Positions 59,261-64,000 of a DNA stretch of 64,000 nt are shown here, piece by piece. Origin of the DNA: Alkalihalobacillus deserti (GTDB lineage: Bacteria; Bacillota; Bacilli; Bacillales; Bacillaceae_D); contig NZ_JAJAFR010000005.1 in assembly GCF_020734105.1 (NCBI RefSeq), forward strand, positions 124,001-188,000, given 5' to 3'. Each line of letters opens with the position of its first letter. Position 1 is the stretch's first letter. The notes beneath the pieces were generated by a model, which searched no databases, was not told the origin of the DNA, and worked only from the letters and a program-made list of their open reading frames with translations. The position numbers and the translations under genes were made by a program.

Positions 59261-59298
59261 GAATGGCGATAGTGTTCGAGTTCGAACCTTCGCCATTC
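59261..59298 (+). other. intercistronic hairpin between atpE and atpF
   Basis: GAATGGCGA (59261-59269) pairs with TCGCCATTC (59290-59298), with an inner GTTCGA/TCGAAC stem. No U-tract. Probably a processing or stability element that lets atpE mRNA accumulate, as the c-ring needs about ten or more copies. Confidence 0.7.
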
Positions 59299-59401
59299 CT
59301 TATGTATCACCACCAATGGTAAGGAAAATGAGCTTTATTCTGCAAACATTTAAATAATTATCCTTTTTAATCTTCATAATGAAGAAAGGAGTGAATCTAA
59401 A

Positions 59402-59896
59402 ATGAGTTTTGATACAATAAATTGGGGCACAGCGCTTTACCAGTTAGTAGCATTTTGTTTTTTGTTAGCTGTGTTAAATAAATTTGCACTTAAACCACTA
59501 ATGGGCATTATGGAAAAGCGTGAACAGATCGTTAGCGAACAAATTGATTCTGCTGAAAAAGCAAGAAAAGAAGCAGAACAATTTGTAATTGATCAACGCA
59601 AAGAGCTAGAAAAAGCTAGACATGAAGCACAAGAAATCATTCAACAAGCTAAGAAACTTAGCGAACAACAAGGTCAAGATATTTTAGATCAAGCGAGAGT
59701 AAATGCTGAGCGTGTGAAAGATTCTGCTCTTGCGGAAATTCAACGTGAAAAAGAACAAGCTGTTACAGCTTTACGTGAGCAAGTAGCAAGTCTATCTGTT
59801 CTTATTGCATCTAAGGTGATTGAAAAAGAACTAGATGAAAAAGCACAAGAAGCACTTGTCCAAGACTATCTTAAAGAAGTAGGCGATAAGCTATGA
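59402..59896 (+). CDS. atpF: ATP synthase F0 subunit b
   Basis: 164 residues: one N-terminal membrane helix (ALYQLVAFCFLLAVLNKF) and a long charged helix that forms the peripheral stalk dimer (KARKEAEQFVIDQRKELEKA...). ATG 59402 follows AAAGGAGTG. Its stop overlaps the atpH start (ATGA). Confidence 0.95.
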   Translation: MSFDTINWGTALYQLVAFCFLLAVLNKFALKPLMGIMEKREQIVSEQIDSAEKARKEAEQFVIDQRKELEKARHEAQEIIQQAKKLSEQQGQDILDQARVNAERVKDSALAEIQREKEQAVTALREQVASLSVLIASKVIEKELDEKAQEALVQDYLKEVGDKL

Positions 59897-60441
59897 GCAA
59901 CTTAGCAGTAGCAAATCGTTATGCCTATGCCTTGTTTCAACTTGCACAAGAAAAGAATGATCTGAAAAAAGTGAACGAAGAGCTACAAGCTGTGAAATCA
60001 GTTGTTGAGTCAACTCCTGAGTTCGTTTCTCTTATCAGTCATCCGAAGGTAACGAATCAACAAAAGCAACAGTTCATTCAAGAAAATTTAGGTGAAGTAT
60101 TGAGCGAAATGACGTTAAATACAATTTTGCTTTTAGTTGAACGTAAAAGAATCGATAGTCTCGTTCCAATGATTAATAAATTTAAAGAATTAGCTTATGA
60201 AGCTCAGGATGTGGCTGAAGCGCAAGTTTACTCACCGAAGCCATTATCTGAAAAAGAGCAAGAACATATTGCGAAAATCTTTGCGAAAAAAGCAAAGAAG
60301 TCTCGCCTTGAGGTAACAAATATTGTCGAATCAGAGCTAATCGGAGGCATTAAGATCCGTATTGGCGATCGCATATATGACGGCACGGTAAGAGCGCAGC
60401 TTGACCAAATCAAGCGTCAGCTTGTTGCCGGAACACGCTAG
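59893..60441 (+). CDS. atpH: ATP synthase F1 subunit delta
   Basis: 182 residues. Joins the peripheral stalk to the alpha3beta3 head. N-terminal helical bundle (VANRYAYALFQLA) and C-terminal VESELIGGIKIRIGDRIYDGTVRAQL. ATG 59893 overlaps the atpF stop. Confidence 0.95.
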   Translation: MSNLAVANRYAYALFQLAQEKNDLKKVNEELQAVKSVVESTPEFVSLISHPKVTNQQKQQFIQENLGEVLSEMTLNTILLLVERKRIDSLVPMINKFKELAYEAQDVAEAQVYSPKPLSEKEQEHIAKIFAKKAKKSRLEVTNIVESELIGGIKIRIGDRIYDGTVRAQLDQIKRQLVAGTR

Positions 60442-60444
60442 TAG

Positions 60445-61971
<1,527 letters not shown>

Positions 61972-62087
61972 TAGATTGTTCAAGCAGGCTGTAATAGCCT
62001 GCTAACCTGAATAGGATCAATCATTCAAGGAACATTCTTTCATATAGGTTAACTCGGTTTAGTTTTGCGAAAAGGTGGTGAAAATAA

Positions 62088-62945
<858 letters not shown>

Positions 62946-63075
62946 ATGATTTGCTAGGTTTAGTTGGTGAAAGTCTAACCTGAACCTAAATGTTTAGGAT
63001 GGTCGCTCTTTTGTGAGAAAGACTGTTAAAAACAAGAACTGAATAAAATTTTAATTCGCATTAGTACCTGAATAG

Positions 63076-64000
<925 letters not shown>

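Overview
The window is a 64 kb piece of a low-GC, endospore-forming Bacillaceae chromosome, most likely from an alkaliphilic lineage (Halalkalibacter/Alkalihalobacillus-like). Gene order follows the Bacillus subtilis rpoE-pyrG-ywjG-spo0F-fba-fsa-murA-glpX-rho-rpmE-tdk and prfA-prmC-spoIIR-ywlBCDEFG-glyA-upp-atp blocks, and spo0F and spoIIR mark a spore former. The alkaliphile reading rests on the ATP synthase: the a subunit has a Lys in the YAKE segment and the c subunit has Pro51 beside the ion-binding Glu54.

Layout. 1-9.3 kb: a fatty/branched acyl-CoA cluster (thiolase, 3-hydroxybutyryl-CoA dehydrogenase, two tandem acyl-CoA dehydrogenases, a TetR regulator, and the fused isobutyryl-CoA mutase IcmF). 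9.3-20.5 kb: core genes from rpoE to rpmE, including a recognisable pyrG reiterative-transcription attenuator and the sporulation phosphorelay gene spo0F. 20.5-43.6 kb: an accessory block between tdk and prfA. Here tdk carries a nonsense codon and is cut off. Next to it lies a decayed tyrosine-recombinase element that carries an intact second thymidine kinase. After that come an HPr paralogue without the phosphorylatable His, an IS200/IS605-like hairpin array, the glpP-glpK-glpD glycerol regulon, a LacI-controlled TRAP transporter plus GH31 glycosidase operon, an urtABCDE urea transporter with a near-perfect TnrA/GlnR box, and a divergent CoA-disulfide reductase. 43.7-55 kb: prfA to upp. 55-57.4 kb: a secreted Vpr-like subtilase. 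57.6-64 kb: atpZ-I-B-E-F-H-A-G-D (atpD runs off the end).

Repeats are the least ordinary part. A roughly 85-140 bp structured element occurs at least five times between genes, in both orientations. Its inner stems differ in sequence between copies but stay self-complementary. A second family is tandem repeats with the core GAAGTTGCCGGAA. It appears as five 21-bp units (translatable as EVAG heptads) at 5.04 kb and as 41/82-bp units at 54.7 kb.

Regulation visible in the sequence: repeated LacI-type operators, two antiterminator leaders sharing GGAGA-N3-GGAGA (presumed GlpP targets), a TnrA box upstream of urtA, a cre-like site upstream of fsa, DnaA boxes around ywlC, and a 20-bp inverted repeat on the -35 of the atp promoter. 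Broken genes are tdk, several parts of the recombinase element, a chemotaxis receptor (one-base frameshift) and an esterase relic. All family names come from reading motifs and synteny; no database search was run.
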